Below, in pieces: positions 1-12,100 of a stretch of 64,000 bases of DNA (position 1 is its first letter; each line of letters opens with the position of its first letter). The notes under the pieces are model-generated. The model was not told the origin of the DNA, made no database searches, and worked only from the letters and a program-made list of their open reading frames with translations. The translations under genes and the position numbers were made by a program. Where the stretch lies: assembly GCF_026151205.1 (NCBI RefSeq), contig NC_087079.1, positions 17,850,945 to 17,914,944 of the forward strand, read 5' to 3'. The DNA is from Bolinopsis microptera. Its lineage: Eukaryota; Ctenophora; Tentaculata; Lobata; Bolinopsidae.

Positions 1-108
1 AACTCTTAATCTCCCTTTACAACAATGTAATCTCAGGGAGTTAGACAAATTTCCTAATTAATTTAGAGAACCTGACATTTCCGGATATTAACCCTCCTCA
101 GACACTCT

Positions 109-1202
109 CACGAGGATGGTGGGAGGAGGAATGAACTCCGGGGGTAGCGAGTAGGAACCTCACGAGGATAGTGGGAGGAGGAATAAACTCCGGGGGTAGA
201 GAGTAGGAACCTCACGAGGATAGTGGGAGGAGGAATAAACCCCGGGGGTAGAGAGTAGGAACCTCACGAGGATGATGGGAGGAGGAATAAACTCCGGGGG
301 TAGCGAGTAGGAACCTCACGAGGATGGTGGGAGGAGGAATAAACTCCGGGGGTAGTGAGAAGGAACCTCACGAGGATGGTGGGAGGAGGAATAAACTCCG
401 GGGGTAGAGAGTAGGAACCTCACGAGGATGGTGGGAGGAGGAATAAACTCCGGGGGTAGAGAGTAAGAACCTCACGAGGATTGTGGGAGGAGGAATAAAC
501 TCCGGGGGTAGAGAGTAGGAACCTCACGAGGATGATGGGAGGAGGAATAAACTCCGGGGGTAGAGAGTAAGAACCTCACGAGGATGATGGGAAGAGGAAT
601 AAACTCCGGGGGTAGCGAGTAGGAACCTCACGAGGATTGTGGGAGGAGGAATAAACTCCGGGGGTAGAGAGTAGGAACCTCACGAGGATGATGGGAGGAG
701 GAATAAACTCCGGGGGTAGAGAGTAAGAACCTCACGAGGATGGTGGGAAGAGGAATAAACTCCGGGGGTAGCGAGTAGGAACCTCACGAGGTTAGTGGGA
801 GGAGGAATAAACTCCGGGGGTAGAGAGTAGGAACCTCACGAGGTTAGTGGGAGGAGGAATAAACTCCGGGGGTAGCGAGTAGGAACCTCACGAGGATGGT
901 GGGAGGAGGAATAAACTCCGGGGGTAGCGAGTAGGAACCTCACGAGGATGGTGGGAGGAGGAATAAACTCCGGGGGTAGAGAGTAGGAACCTCACGAGGA
1001 TGGTGGGAGGAGGAATAAACTCCGGGGGTAGAGAGTAGGAACCTCACGAGGATGGTGGGAGGAGGAATAAACTCCGGGGGTAGAGAGTAGGAACCTCACG
1101 AGGATGGTGGGAGGAGGAATAAACTCCGAGGGTAGAGAGTAGGAACCTCACGAGGATGATGGGAGGAGGAATAAACTCCGGGGGTAGAGAGTAGGAACCT
1201 CA
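109..1202. repeat. 52-bp minisatellite
   Basis: About 21 units (CACGAGGATGGTGGGAGGAG...GAGTAGGAACCT) with single-base variants. No gene. Confidence 0.95.
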
Positions 1203-1354
1203 CTAAAACTACAAACCAGAGGTAAAAGAGGCGTTCTAATCCCGGTTAGATTAGAACAGTAAACGTAAAGTGCGAAGAACAAAAGATGAACAGTAGGCTA
1301 TCCACCTAGGAACGAGGACAATTCCACAAGTTAACCAGGTTGGACGGTGTGAGA

Positions 1355-1640
1355 ATTAGCTAACTGTTTACTTACTGTTTTCTTAATGTTTACTTACTGT
1401 TTACTTAATGTTTACTTACTGTTTATGTACTGTTTACTTACTGTTTATTTACTGTTTACTTACTGTTTACTTACTGTTTACTTACTGTTTACTTACTGTT
1501 TAATTACAGTTTACTTACAGTTTACTTACAGTTTAGTTACTGTTTAATTACTGTTTACTTACTGTTTACTTACTGTTTACTTAATGTTTAAATACTTACT
1601 GTTTACTTACTGTTTACTTACTGTTTACTTACTGTTTACT
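1355..1640. repeat. 11-bp TTTACTTACTG array
   Basis: About 25 imperfect units with TTAATG and TTACAG variants. Confidence 0.92.
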
Positions 1641-1714
1641 ACTGAACGGAGGGGTCTCGCAAAAGTCTACGATTGAACGAAATCCTCAAATTGAGATAAA
1701 AGTAAACCTACAAT

Positions 1715-1788
1715 TATGGAGGTAGGGAGGTAGGGAGGTAGGGAGGTAGGGAGGTAGGGAGGTAGGGAGGTAGGGAGGTAGGGAGGTA
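1715..1788. repeat. 8-bp GGAGGTAG array at a donor
   Basis: Nine units, starting 10 nt after the donor of the exon 1974-1798 on the minus strand. Confidence 0.95.
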
Positions 1789-1797
1789 ATAACAAAC

Positions 1798-1974
1798 CTT
1801 GGTGATATCGAGCTGTTCCTGCAGTCCTCCATCCAGGGAGCTAGATAACCAGAGGTTTGGTTTATCGAGAGTACTGGACACGTCCCCCAACTTTACCTCT
1901 ACTTCAGTACACAGGTCCATGTAAAGGGTGATCTGGTGACGGAGCGAGACCAGGTACTCCTGTCTTGCTGATAA
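1798..1974 (-). CDS. Helical/spectrin-like exon
   Basis: Fifty-nine codons, phase 0/0, cgccccag to AAG|GTTTGT. It starts LSARQEYLVSLRHQITLYMD then LCTEVEVKLGDVSSTLDKPN and ends LQEQLDITK; an amphipathic helical pattern compatible with a spectrin-type repeat. The intron begins with an 8-bp CCTCCCTA array 10 nt after the donor. It is probably a further exon of the same gene as 8954-8322. Confidence 0.68.
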
Positions 1975-2039
1975 CTGGGGCGAGGTGATTAGTTATCTTT
2001 ATACTTTTATCTAGGTACGTTGCTCTCATATCAATTAAT

Positions 2040-4280
2040 TTTGTCTAATTAAAATGCAAAAAAATTGATTTTGGTGAATGGAAAAAAGGAGGACAATAAG
2101 GTTAAAATGAAATAGCAGAACGTCACTCGGTCACTTAGCAGATCTTAAACTTTTAGAGATATTTAATTTTATCTCCTGAAGAGCCTATCACTTATAAGGC
2201 ACGGGTTACACTAGTTCAAGTATAAAGCTGGCAGAGCGGAGATTAGAAACTAAGTTTTTAATAATGGCTACCTGTATTAATGGCTACCTGCACATCTTGC
2301 ATGCAGTCAAAAAACAAATAACAACGGACTAACTACAGGATGCTGCAGTTTAAGTTGCAAAACTGCCGTTTTCTGACAAATATGCTTAAAGATCACTCAA
2401 AAATCCGAGGTTTGAATCTAATGGCTTCTGATGGTTTTCAGGGATAGTTCCTGACCCTACAAATAAATTCGGATAAGATAATCCAAAATTTCAAAAACGG
2501 TCTTCAAGCACATTTGTCAGAAAACGGCAGAATAAATAATGCTGCAGAAATAGCTCCAGCTAGAAAAGTTAAACAGTAGTGTTTAGTATTTAGAGGTGCA
2601 CTACAGAGCTTCAAAACAGAGTGAACTGTGAGTGTCTTTCAATATAACACGTGACGAGCAAGTAGGTGAAAAGCTGGCTGCTGATTGGTTCACAGAACAC
2701 ACGTGCCGGAAAACCTGGCTGCTGATTTGTTCACAAAACACACGTGCCGGAAAAGCTGGCTGCTGATTGGTTCACAGAGCTCAGTGCACTGGGAAAGTAA
2801 TTGGATTGTACTCGGGCTGGTCACTATTTTCTAGTTATACCTCATTTGGGCATTTCAAAAATGCACAAGGTGGTGAAAATAGTGAAATATCGGGAGATTT
2901 AACTTCAATAATGCCATTTTCTAGTAGAGGCTCAGCCGTCAATATAGGTTGAACAGTGAACACCACTAATAAAGTAATAAGAAACGCCGTTTACTTTCAG
3001 GAGGTATATAAGACTAAACTATATCTATAATATTGATAATATTACGAGACCTTAAAGTACCTACTTAAAGTACGGACCCGCCCACCTACCCCTCCTGTCC
3101 TATTGAACGTTCGGTCGACGAGAAAAAATATTTGGGGTGCAATATGCTCCCAGGGGGCGGCAAAAAGCTGAAGGGGCGGCAAAAAGGGGGCGGCAAAAAG
3201 GGGGCGGCAAAAAGCTGTAGGGGGCGGCAAAAAGCTGAAGGGGCGGCAAACGGCTGAAAACCCTACCCTAACCTATTGACATTTGACAGCTATATAACGG
3301 TCAATGTTCTGATAACTCTACCGGCTGATCCCCCCTCACTCCCCCTCCCTTTACGGACTAAGGAACAAGTGTTACGGAAGCTTTCGACGTTAAGTAGCAT
3401 ATATTGCAACAACCTTATAACAGGGTCCAAGTTAGAAGACTGTAACGTGAGGATCTAAAGTGTGACTTAAAGTGTGGTTACTCCCTAAAGTAAGTAGGTT
3501 TCTACGGGGGTAATTCTAAATGTAGCTACCATTAGTGCATTTTAGTTAGCAAGTTAACTGGTGACTGAAATGTACGTTTCGCCACTGAGTCTACTTTCTT
3601 TTGTGAAATAAATAGAAACAAGTAAAGCTGAAACAGTGCACTACTCAAAACCTAGCTTCTAAAACGAAATGCAAACAAACACACAGTGAGACAGTGGCCC
3701 ACTGTGTGTTTATGTGTGGGCCACAGTGGGCCACAGTGGAACACATAAACAAACTAGGTTAAAACAGAACACACAGGATAAAATAGAAACAGTCCCCCAA
3801 AATAAAGGTCCTCAGTGAGTGAGCTTGTGCCGGCTATTAAAACGTACAGATATAGCAGCATGGTGACAAATGGGGGATATATTAACAAATGGGGGATATA
3901 TTAACAGTAGCTAGTAGGAGTAGTGAACTAGTAGCTAGTAGGAGTAGTGAACAATATTATTTATAAAGGAGTAACAGAGTGACTGTTATAGGATTCCTTT
4001 AATAACCTGACAGTAATATTATGTAGTGAGCTAGAGGGCTGTACAGGGCTGTGTTCTAGTGCTTTATTGCTTTTTTGGTTAAGTAAGGTATAATCGATTG
4101 TTCTAAGGGCGTTACATAATCATGTCAATACGAGTTGCAAAGCAATGTATACACACTAAACATTCTAAACAAGTGATATAATATAACTAAGTATCACTAC
4201 ACAGTACACGTGCTAAAACTACACGTGCATTCTGTAATTATTAGAATGTTGCAGCAATAAAACTGCTTATATGGCATTAA
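2040..4280. other. No gene seen; small repeats
   Basis: AT-rich intron or intergenic DNA. It holds three copies of an AAAGCTGGCTGCTGATTGGT unit (2665-2785) and a GGGCGGCAAAAAGCTG cluster (3155-3250). Short open frames here have no coding character. Confidence 0.6.
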
Positions 4281-4282
4281 AC

Positions 4283-4998
4283 ATATGTGTCTAGTTGGCT
4301 GCAAAGCATCTCAAGTATCAACATTAATTACCTTTCTGTATCACTGTGTTATGTTGGCTGCAAAGCATCTCAAGTATCAACATTAATTACCTTTCTGTAT
4401 CACTGTGTTATGTTGGCTGCAAAGCATCTCAAGTATCAACATTAATTACCTTTCTGTATCACTGTGTTATGTTGGCTGCAAAGCATCTCAAGTATCAACA
4501 TTAATTACCTTTCTGTATCACTGTGTTATGTTGGCTGCAAAGCATCTCAAGTATCAACATTAATTACCTTTCTGTATCACTGTGTTATGTTGGCTGCAAA
4601 GCATCTCAAGTATCAACATTAATTACCTTTCTGTATCACTGTGTTATGTTGGCTGCAAAGCATCTCAAGTATCAACATTAATTACCTTTCTGTATCACTG
4701 TGTTATGTAATTGCAAAGCATCTCAAGTATCAACATTAATTACCTTTCTGTATCACTGTGTTATGTAATTGCAAAGCATCTCAAGTATCAACATTAATTA
4801 CCTTTCTGTATCACTGTGTTATGTTGGCTGCAAAGCATCTCAAGTATCAACATTAATTACCTTTCTGTATCACTGTGTTATGTAATTGCAAAGCATCTCA
4901 AGTATCAACATTAATTACCTTTCTGTATCACTGTGTTATGTAATTGCAAAGCATCTCAAGTATCAACATTAATTACCTTTCTGTATCACTGTGTTATG
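4283..4998. repeat. 59/57-bp tandem array with two unit types
   Basis: Twelve units identical over GCAAAGCATCTCAAGTATCA and beyond, differing only at the join (GTTGGCTGC, type A, 59 bp; GTAATTGC, type B, 57 bp). The order is A seven times, BB, A, BB. Confidence 0.93.
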
Positions 4999-4999
4999 T

Positions 5000-6350
5000 A
5001 ATTATATACCGCTGAATATTTAGCAATTTGCAGCAATGCATTATGACATTGAGTACACTGAGTTAGGAGAAAACTTAAAACCTTCAACAGAGCAATACTG
5101 TTACCCTACATCAGAACGTGTACAAATTACAGAATTAAACAGAATTAAACACTGTTAAATTACAAACTACCAAAAGAAGAGAGCAAGTCAGCTAAACAGA
5201 GTAACAAAGTGACAGTAATACAGTAACAGTGCAGAAACTGTGGTTACTGGTTAACTACATGTCATCTACATCCTACTTAGTGGGGACTACCTACCTGGTA
5301 CAAGCCACAATAACTAGTTATTATAGGTGTGTAGTTAGTACACTAAACATGTGTGTAGTTAGTACACTAAACATGTGTAGAAAGTACAATAAACATGTGT
5401 GTAACTAGTAGTAACTATTAACGCAGTCACACGGGACCACACACACTCTGAATATACAGCATAATAAAACTAAATAAAACTGAATAATGAGGTTACATCA
5501 TTTGCTTGACGAAGATAGCACCAGAATTCCAAAATAAACAACATCAAATACGACACGATTACCACTCACTCACACTTTCACACACTCACTCACACTTTAC
5601 TTCACGCAAAGTGTGCGTCTCACACTCAATAAAATATCTTACATATTATACATATTATAGTGAGTTGAAATACCATAGTGTTAGGGTGAAATTGCTAGGA
5701 AGTAGGGTTTGAAGGGTTAATACCACAGTGAGAACTGAGAGAGCTGACATTACAATTCATTACATAGGGGCAGGGGCTACATCAGGCTAAACTAGGACAC
5801 TATTATACTAGGATACTATACTATAAGGTCAGAGTTAGGGTGAAACAGACGTAATTCTGGGAGCGCCAAACAACGTTTAATGTTTAAATGGCGAGTAAAT
5901 ATGTGTAATATACAATGCGAGCATGAGATTGAAAATGAGAATATGTTGCTCAGATAAGGTCAGCTAGCTTTAGTTTTCATTGTTTGTATGTTGCATAATA
6001 ACTAAATAAATGCCAATTATCTGAGTTTAAAAGCTAATCGTCATTATAATAATAAGCTACAATCTGAGAAACAGACACTACAGTACAAGTCAGTACAAAC
6101 AAAATGAGAAGCTTCTATAAATCTGAGAAACTAACTAAAAAACTAACGTTACGAAAAAGAACACACTCACTGTTAGAACTAACTTACAAGCAGTGTTAAG
6201 CCACTGCTTGTAAGGGTAGTAACTAGTAACAACAACAGTCTAGAGAGTGCGATTATAAACCCACCCTTACAAGTACTGTTAACTAACACGGTGAGAAATT
6301 AACAGGTAGTCCACACTAGGGGGTCAACAGGACAAGCTCAGCTCATTAAT
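5000..6350. other. No gene seen
   Basis: AT-rich DNA with scattered short duplications, such as GTGTGTAGTTAGTACACTAA at 5330-5370. No supported exon. Confidence 0.5.
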
Positions 6351-6354
6351 AATG

Positions 6355-6785
6355 GAGATATCTAGGGGGGGGGGGGGGGCTATAGTAACAGATATCTAGG
6401 GGGGGGGGTCTATAGTAACAGATATCTGGGGGGGGGGGGGGCTATAGTAACAGATATCTGGGGGGGGGGGGGGGCTATAGTAACAGATATCTAGGGGGGG
6501 GGGGGGCTATAGTAACAGATATCTAGGGGGGGGGGGGCTATAGCAACAGATATCTAGGGGGGGGGGGGCTATAGTAACAGATATCTAGGGGGGGGGGGTC
6601 TATAGTAACAGTTATCTGGGGGTGCTATAGTAACAGATATCTGGGGGTGCTATAGTAACAGATATCTGGGGGGGGGGGGGGGGCTATAGTAACAGATATC
6701 TAGGGGGGGGGGGGGGCTATAGCAACAGATATCTAGGGGGGGGGGGTCTATAGTAACAGTTATCTGGGGGTGCTATAGTAACAGA
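6355..6785. repeat. G-run tandem array
   Basis: About 14 units of CTATAGTAACAGATATCT followed by a G run that varies from 5 to 15. Two units have GGGGGTG instead. The plus strand has repeated quadruplex potential. Confidence 0.95.
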
Positions 6786-7515
6786 TAGGAGCTTAATGAA
6801 GATATAACACATAATATGGCACCCAACTGTATAAAACGAGGGACTACAGTTCGTAATAAAAACTCTAGGAACAAAACACTGAGTAGACTGTGTTAGTACC
6901 CCCCCCCCCCCCCCCCTAGTAAACTGAGTGAGCGTGTAAGGGGTACGCCCCTGCTTAGTTAGTATATCAGATAAATCATCAGTTACTGAACAACACATTA
7001 TTTAGAAACATGATTAGAATTCCTGATTTCCATGGCAACAGTTAGGAATGCGAATCAACAACACTACTTAAAATACCGTGTATACATGACGCAGCTAAAC
7101 AACAACAACAACATGAAATACTTGGCACGACCAGCCCTTAATTAATTAATCAGTAAAAACAAACCAGTTAATTAGAGGGTATAGCAGAGACAGTGCTAAT
7201 TACAAGGATGTGAGAAAGTTTAATAAATACCCTTGCAGGGGGGGGGGGGGGGGGGTGCAGGTACCACCCGTATTTATACTCAGAATTCGGTAGGATCATT
7301 TCCCGATACGAGATTGAGGACGGGTTCTATAAACAAGAAAACAAACAGAAAGTGTGCACTACGAGATATGTGTAGTATGTGTTCACCATTACAAGGACTG
7401 TAAACTACAACCCGACAAGGACTGTAAACTGTGCACACTGGAACTGGTGTTACGTTTCACGGCCCCACGCTCCTCTTATACTACTCCTCGACAAGTTTAA
7501 ATGTGTTTAGAGGGC
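6786..7515. other. No gene seen; C and G homopolymers
   Basis: Contains a C run of about 18 at 6898 and a G run of about 18 at 7238. No supported exon. Confidence 0.5.
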
Positions 7516-7517
7516 AG

Positions 7518-8157
7518 CGTTTATCTAGAAGAGGGGTTTATCTAGAAGAGGGGTTTATCTAGAAGAGGGTTTTATCTAGAACAGGGGTTTATCTAGAACA
7601 GGGGTTTATCTAGAACAGGGGTTTATCTAGAACAGGGGGTCATCTAGAACAGGGGTTTATCTAGAACAGGGGTTTATCTAGAACAGGGGGTCATCTAGAA
7701 CAGGGGTTTATCTAGAACAGGGGTTTATCTAGAACAGGGGTTTATCTAGAACAGGGGTTTATCTAGAACAGGGGTTTATCTAGAACAGGGGTTTATCTAG
7801 AACAGGGGGTCATCTAGAACAGGGGTTTATCTAGAACAGGGGTTTACTAGAACAGGGGTTTATCTAGAACAGGGGTTTATCTAGAACCAAGGGTTTATCT
7901 TGAACAGGGGTTTATCTAGAAACAGGGATTGGGGGTGTCCGGGGTTGGTGTGGTTCTTTGTGTGGTTTTATCTAGAACAGGGGTTTATCTAGAACAGGGG
8001 TTTATTCCTAGAACAGGGGTTTATCTGAACAGGGTTTTTCTAGAACAGGGGTTTATCTAGAAGACGGGGTTTATCTTAGACAAGGGGTTTATCTAGAACA
8101 GGGGTTTATCTAGAACAGGGTTTATCTAGAACAGGGGTTTATCTAGAACAGGGGTTT
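7518..8157. repeat. 18-bp TTTATCTAGAACAGGGG array
   Basis: About 34 units. The first 20 are clean; from about 7820 many carry single-base indels and a foreign GTGGTTCTTTGTG insertion. Confidence 0.93.
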
Positions 8158-8321
8158 GCAGCTTGTTCTAGATAAGGAAGGGGAGAAAGAGTGTTTAAAG
8201 GCTTATCGTACTGAATTGTCCGTGCGAAATTCGAGACCATTAAGTAATTAGAATATGACGTTCTGCTACTTACTTACTAATTGGTTATGTATTTATGTAG
8301 GGTCTAGGTACTGTAACTCAC

Positions 8322-8378
8322 CGTTTCTAATTTGCCGGGGGGAGTTCCGCTCAAGTTCCTGGATTCTTCCACCAAATC
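8322..8378 (-). CDS. Short exon (DLVEESRNLSGTPPGKLET)
   Basis: Nineteen codons, phase 0/0, between tatcatttcag and ACG|GTGAGT, both strong sites. It continues the phase-0 exon series. Confidence 0.65.
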
Positions 8379-8597
8379 CTGAAATGATACAACATTATGC
8401 TGAGGTTAGAGGTACATAATATCTAAAATCAGTACGAAACAAGGAGTAGCACTGTTATACTAGTGCTACTAGTGCACTGCACTAGTGCCTAATGTAATTC
8501 TTTAATAGCATCGAAATCTTAGCATTATTTCATCAGTTTCCTTTTAAGATAACGGTTAAAATTGTTCTCAGATAAAGCCTATTATCGCTGTATAGCC

Positions 8598-8837
8598 TGT
8601 ATGAAACTTAGGTTACCTCCCACAGAAACAACCATACTACCAGTATGACGTTATTGGAGGGGGTATGGGTGGAGCCTGTATAAAACGTAGGTTACCTCCC
8701 ACAGGAACAACCATACTACCAGTATGACGTTATTGGAGGGGGTATGGGTGGAGCCTGTATGAAACGTAGGTTACCTCCCACAGGAACAACCATACTACCA
8801 GTATGACGTTATTGGAGGGGGTATGGGTGGAGCTAAC
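8598..8837. repeat. 79-bp array at a donor
   Basis: Three units with few differences, beginning at the GT of the donor at 8837 on the minus strand. Confidence 0.93.
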
Positions 8838-8954
8838 CTGAATAATAAGCTCCTGATCGTCGAGCCATGAGGTGGGGGAGACGAGGACAGGAGAGGATAA
8901 GACCGCCTCAACTCTCAGGTTCCAACCCTCACTCTCTCTCACCTCCTCCAGAAC
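8838..8954 (-). CDS. Short exon following the giant exon
   Basis: Thirty-nine codons, phase 0/0, gtaccccag to CAG|GTTAGC. Reads VLEEVRESEGWNLRVEAVLS then SPVLVSPTSWLDDQELIIQ. No family is recognised. A 79-bp array starts at the donor; each array unit has a sequence similar to the junction (AGGCTCCACCCATACC versus CAGGTTAGCTCCACCCATACC). Confidence 0.7.
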
Positions 8955-9112
8955 CTGGGGTACAGGTTTATTAAAGGAAACATAGGGAGATAAGTATAGT
9001 CTTTATATTAGCACAACAGCTGATCAGCAAAGAGTAAACAATACGTTAGTGACAGCAGAATAAAAGAGATTGAAACACTGAGGGTGCTGAATAAAACGGT
9101 AAGATACTAAAC

Positions 9113-12100
9113 CTGAGTAGGATGTGTAGATGATGTCTCGTGTGGCTCCTGTTTAGAGGATGTCTCTTGTGGCTCCTGAGTAGAGAATGTCTCTTGTGGG
9201 TCCTGAGTAGGCTGTTTAGAGGATGTCTCTTGTGGCTCCTGAACATCGTAGAACTCTTCCTCGTCTTCCCACTGAGTGCCCTTTGTAATAGACTCAGGTC
9301 TCACTTCCTCCATCTGGGAATGTACCCTATCTTTGGAGTCTGCTTCTACAGAGATCTCTTCCTCCTCATCCTCTTCCATGTCAACACATATCAGATCTGG
9401 AGTCCAGATGTTGAGCTCCTCATCAGACTCACTATTTTCTGTCTGGGTTGCTGACATGACTACTTTAACAGCGTCAACAGGTTTCTTCAGAGCTACAACA
9501 GAATCAACAGTATCCATAGCAACAGTATCCACAGCAACAGTATCCACAGAGCTAGCGCTCTTGTCGAACTGGCTGGAAGAGTCCTCTACTTGACTGACAG
9601 CTTGAGAGGCAGTGTCAGAGTAGTCTGGAGAGAACTGGGAGGCTGTGGTGGTAGTGTCAGGAGCTAGCTGAGTACTGGAGGAGAAGGAGAGAGGTCTGAT
9701 GTCAGCCTGCTGACTATTGCTCACTAGATCTGGTCTAATATTAGCCTGCTGACTATTGCTCACTAGATCTGGTCTAATGTCAGCCTGTTGACTATTGCTC
9801 ACTAGATCTGGTCTAATATCAGCCTGTTGACTATTGCTCACTAGATCTGGTCTAATGTCAGCCTGTTGACTATTGCTCACTAGATCTGGTCTAATGTCAG
9901 CCTGTTGACTATTGCTCACTAGATCTGGTCTGATGTCAGCCTGTTGACTATTGTTCACTAGATCTGGTCTGATGTCAGCCTGTTGACTATTGCTCACTAG
10001 ATCTGGTCTAATGTCAGCCTGTTGACTATTGCTCACTAGATCTGGTCTAATGTCAGCCTGTTGACTATTGCTCACTAGATCTGGTCTAATATCAGCCTGT
10101 TGACTATTGCTCACTAGATCTGGTCTAATGTCAGCCTGTTGACTATTGCTCACTAGATCTGGTCTAATGTCAGCCTGTTGACTATTGCTCACTAGATCTG
10201 GTCTGATGTCAGCCTGTTGACTATTGCTCACTAGATCTGGTCTGATGTCAGCCTGTTGACTATTGCTCACTAGATCTGGTCTAATGTCAGCCTGTTGACC
10301 ATTGCAGATAGAATCTGGTCTAATATCAGCTTGTTGCCCATTGCATATCGATTCGGGTCTAATATCTGCTTGTTGTCCATTGCAGATCGATTCGGGTCTA
10401 ATATCTGCTTGTTGTCCATTGCAGATAGATTCTGGTCTAATATCTGCTTGTTGTCCACTGCAGATCGATTCCGGTCTAGTGTCAGCCTGTTGGGTAACAT
10501 CAGAAGAATGAGGCAGGATTATAGCTTGTGAGCTGGTCTCCATGGTGGAGACTGTATCACACTGAGTCTCATTACAAGAGGAAGTTGGTTTGATGTCACA
10601 TTGTGTCTCGTAACTAGAGGAATCAGGTTTCAGATCTGACTGAGAAGCCGTGTCCTCAAGATGAGCAACAGGAGTGCCACATTGCACCTCTGAGGAGAGG
10701 TAGTCGGGAGTGGCTTGAGAAGAGGACTCTAGAGTCAGAGAACTGCCGCACTGAGAGTTAACGAACGATTGAGTTGATTTGGCAGCGACAGGAGTTTGCT
10801 CAGTCTGGCTCTGACTTTCACTGCACGGATTGTTATCTACAATTGAGTCTGTACCAATATCTGCTGTTAGAGGTCTGTTTAAATCACATCCCACACTAAC
10901 ATCAGCAGTATCAACAGGGTTAGAAACAAGAGTCTCGTAAACCGTCTCATACACTGATATTAAACCTTGGAACAGCTCTTCATCTTCCTCCTCCTCGAAT
11001 ACAAGGTCCTCTGGAGTTTCACCATCATCAGGTGTTGGACAGAAGCCTTGCATCACATCAGAAGAGGAGGTGGACGGAGACCCCACTACTGTTATCAACC
11101 TCCTCTCCTTCATGTTCCACAAACATCTCAGAAATGTACTCGTTCACAGTCTCATCAAACTCCTCAAAGATAAGGTCCTCTGCTGTCTGACCCTCCGTGA
11201 CAACACCGTCCTCATCAACCAGATACACAACGTTCCGATCAGGTGAGGGAGAGTCCTCGTCTACTACAATGTTATCTAGAACAGTGCGAGGTCCCGAGTC
11301 CCGCTCCGGAGGGGTGGTATTCCTTTGTCTGGGTAGCCCAGGAGGTCTACGTGGGGAGCTGCTAGGTGAGCTGGTGGGGTCCTCCTCCTTATCCGCAACT
11401 TCACTGTCAGTTCTACACAGCTTCTTCTTTTTCAACCTCCGTTTCTGAGCTCTTGTCAGGACTGGTTTAGGAGGCTTGGAGGGAACATCAGAGTCTGTAT
11501 TAGCTTCAGAGTGTGTATCACTCTCCTGGTCAGGGGTGTCGAAGTCAGGTGACTCGCACATCTCCCTGACAGGTGAGAGAGGGGCCGGGCTAGGGTCTTG
11601 GTGAGGTGGCAGTTGAGTGTTTACATGAGGATGTATCCTCAAGAAGGAGGTGGAGGGTTTCTCTTCAATGACCACCTCATCTTCCTCCTCAGTCTCACTT
11701 AGAGACTCAAGGATATGCGAGGGCTTGTCTATGAGGATATGGAGTCTGTCTACTGTATCTGTAGTTGGGTATGGTGAGGAAGGTTTCTCCTCGTCGTTGT
11801 CTGAAGTGTTGAGAGGGTCTCTCCCAAGGAGAGCTTTGTTAAACAGAAACTGTGATGAAATATGTGGAGGAGACTGAGCGAAGGTGTTAGGACAGATAGG
11901 TGTATTTGGAGGAGCTTGGGAGTCTAACCGAAGGTCAATGAAAGTATCAGGGAAGGGAAGGAGGTCAGGAGATCTGGACTTTGTCCTCTTTTTCCTCCTC
12001 CGCCTCTTTTTAGGGTGCTTGAACACATCATCTATACCCTCAACAGTAATCTTAGGTATTGAATCTGGACGTGAAGAATATATCGGAGATTTTGCAAGCT

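Noticed and set aside
4283-4998. CRISPR array
   Set aside because: Units are contiguous, with no unique spacers, and the genome is eukaryotic. The same holds for 49511-50768.
11058-11122. A tiny intron joining the last two frames of the giant exon
   Set aside because: The only GT/AG pair (53 nt) would leave the wrong frame. One extra G in a G4 run explains the break and restores an exact multiple of three.
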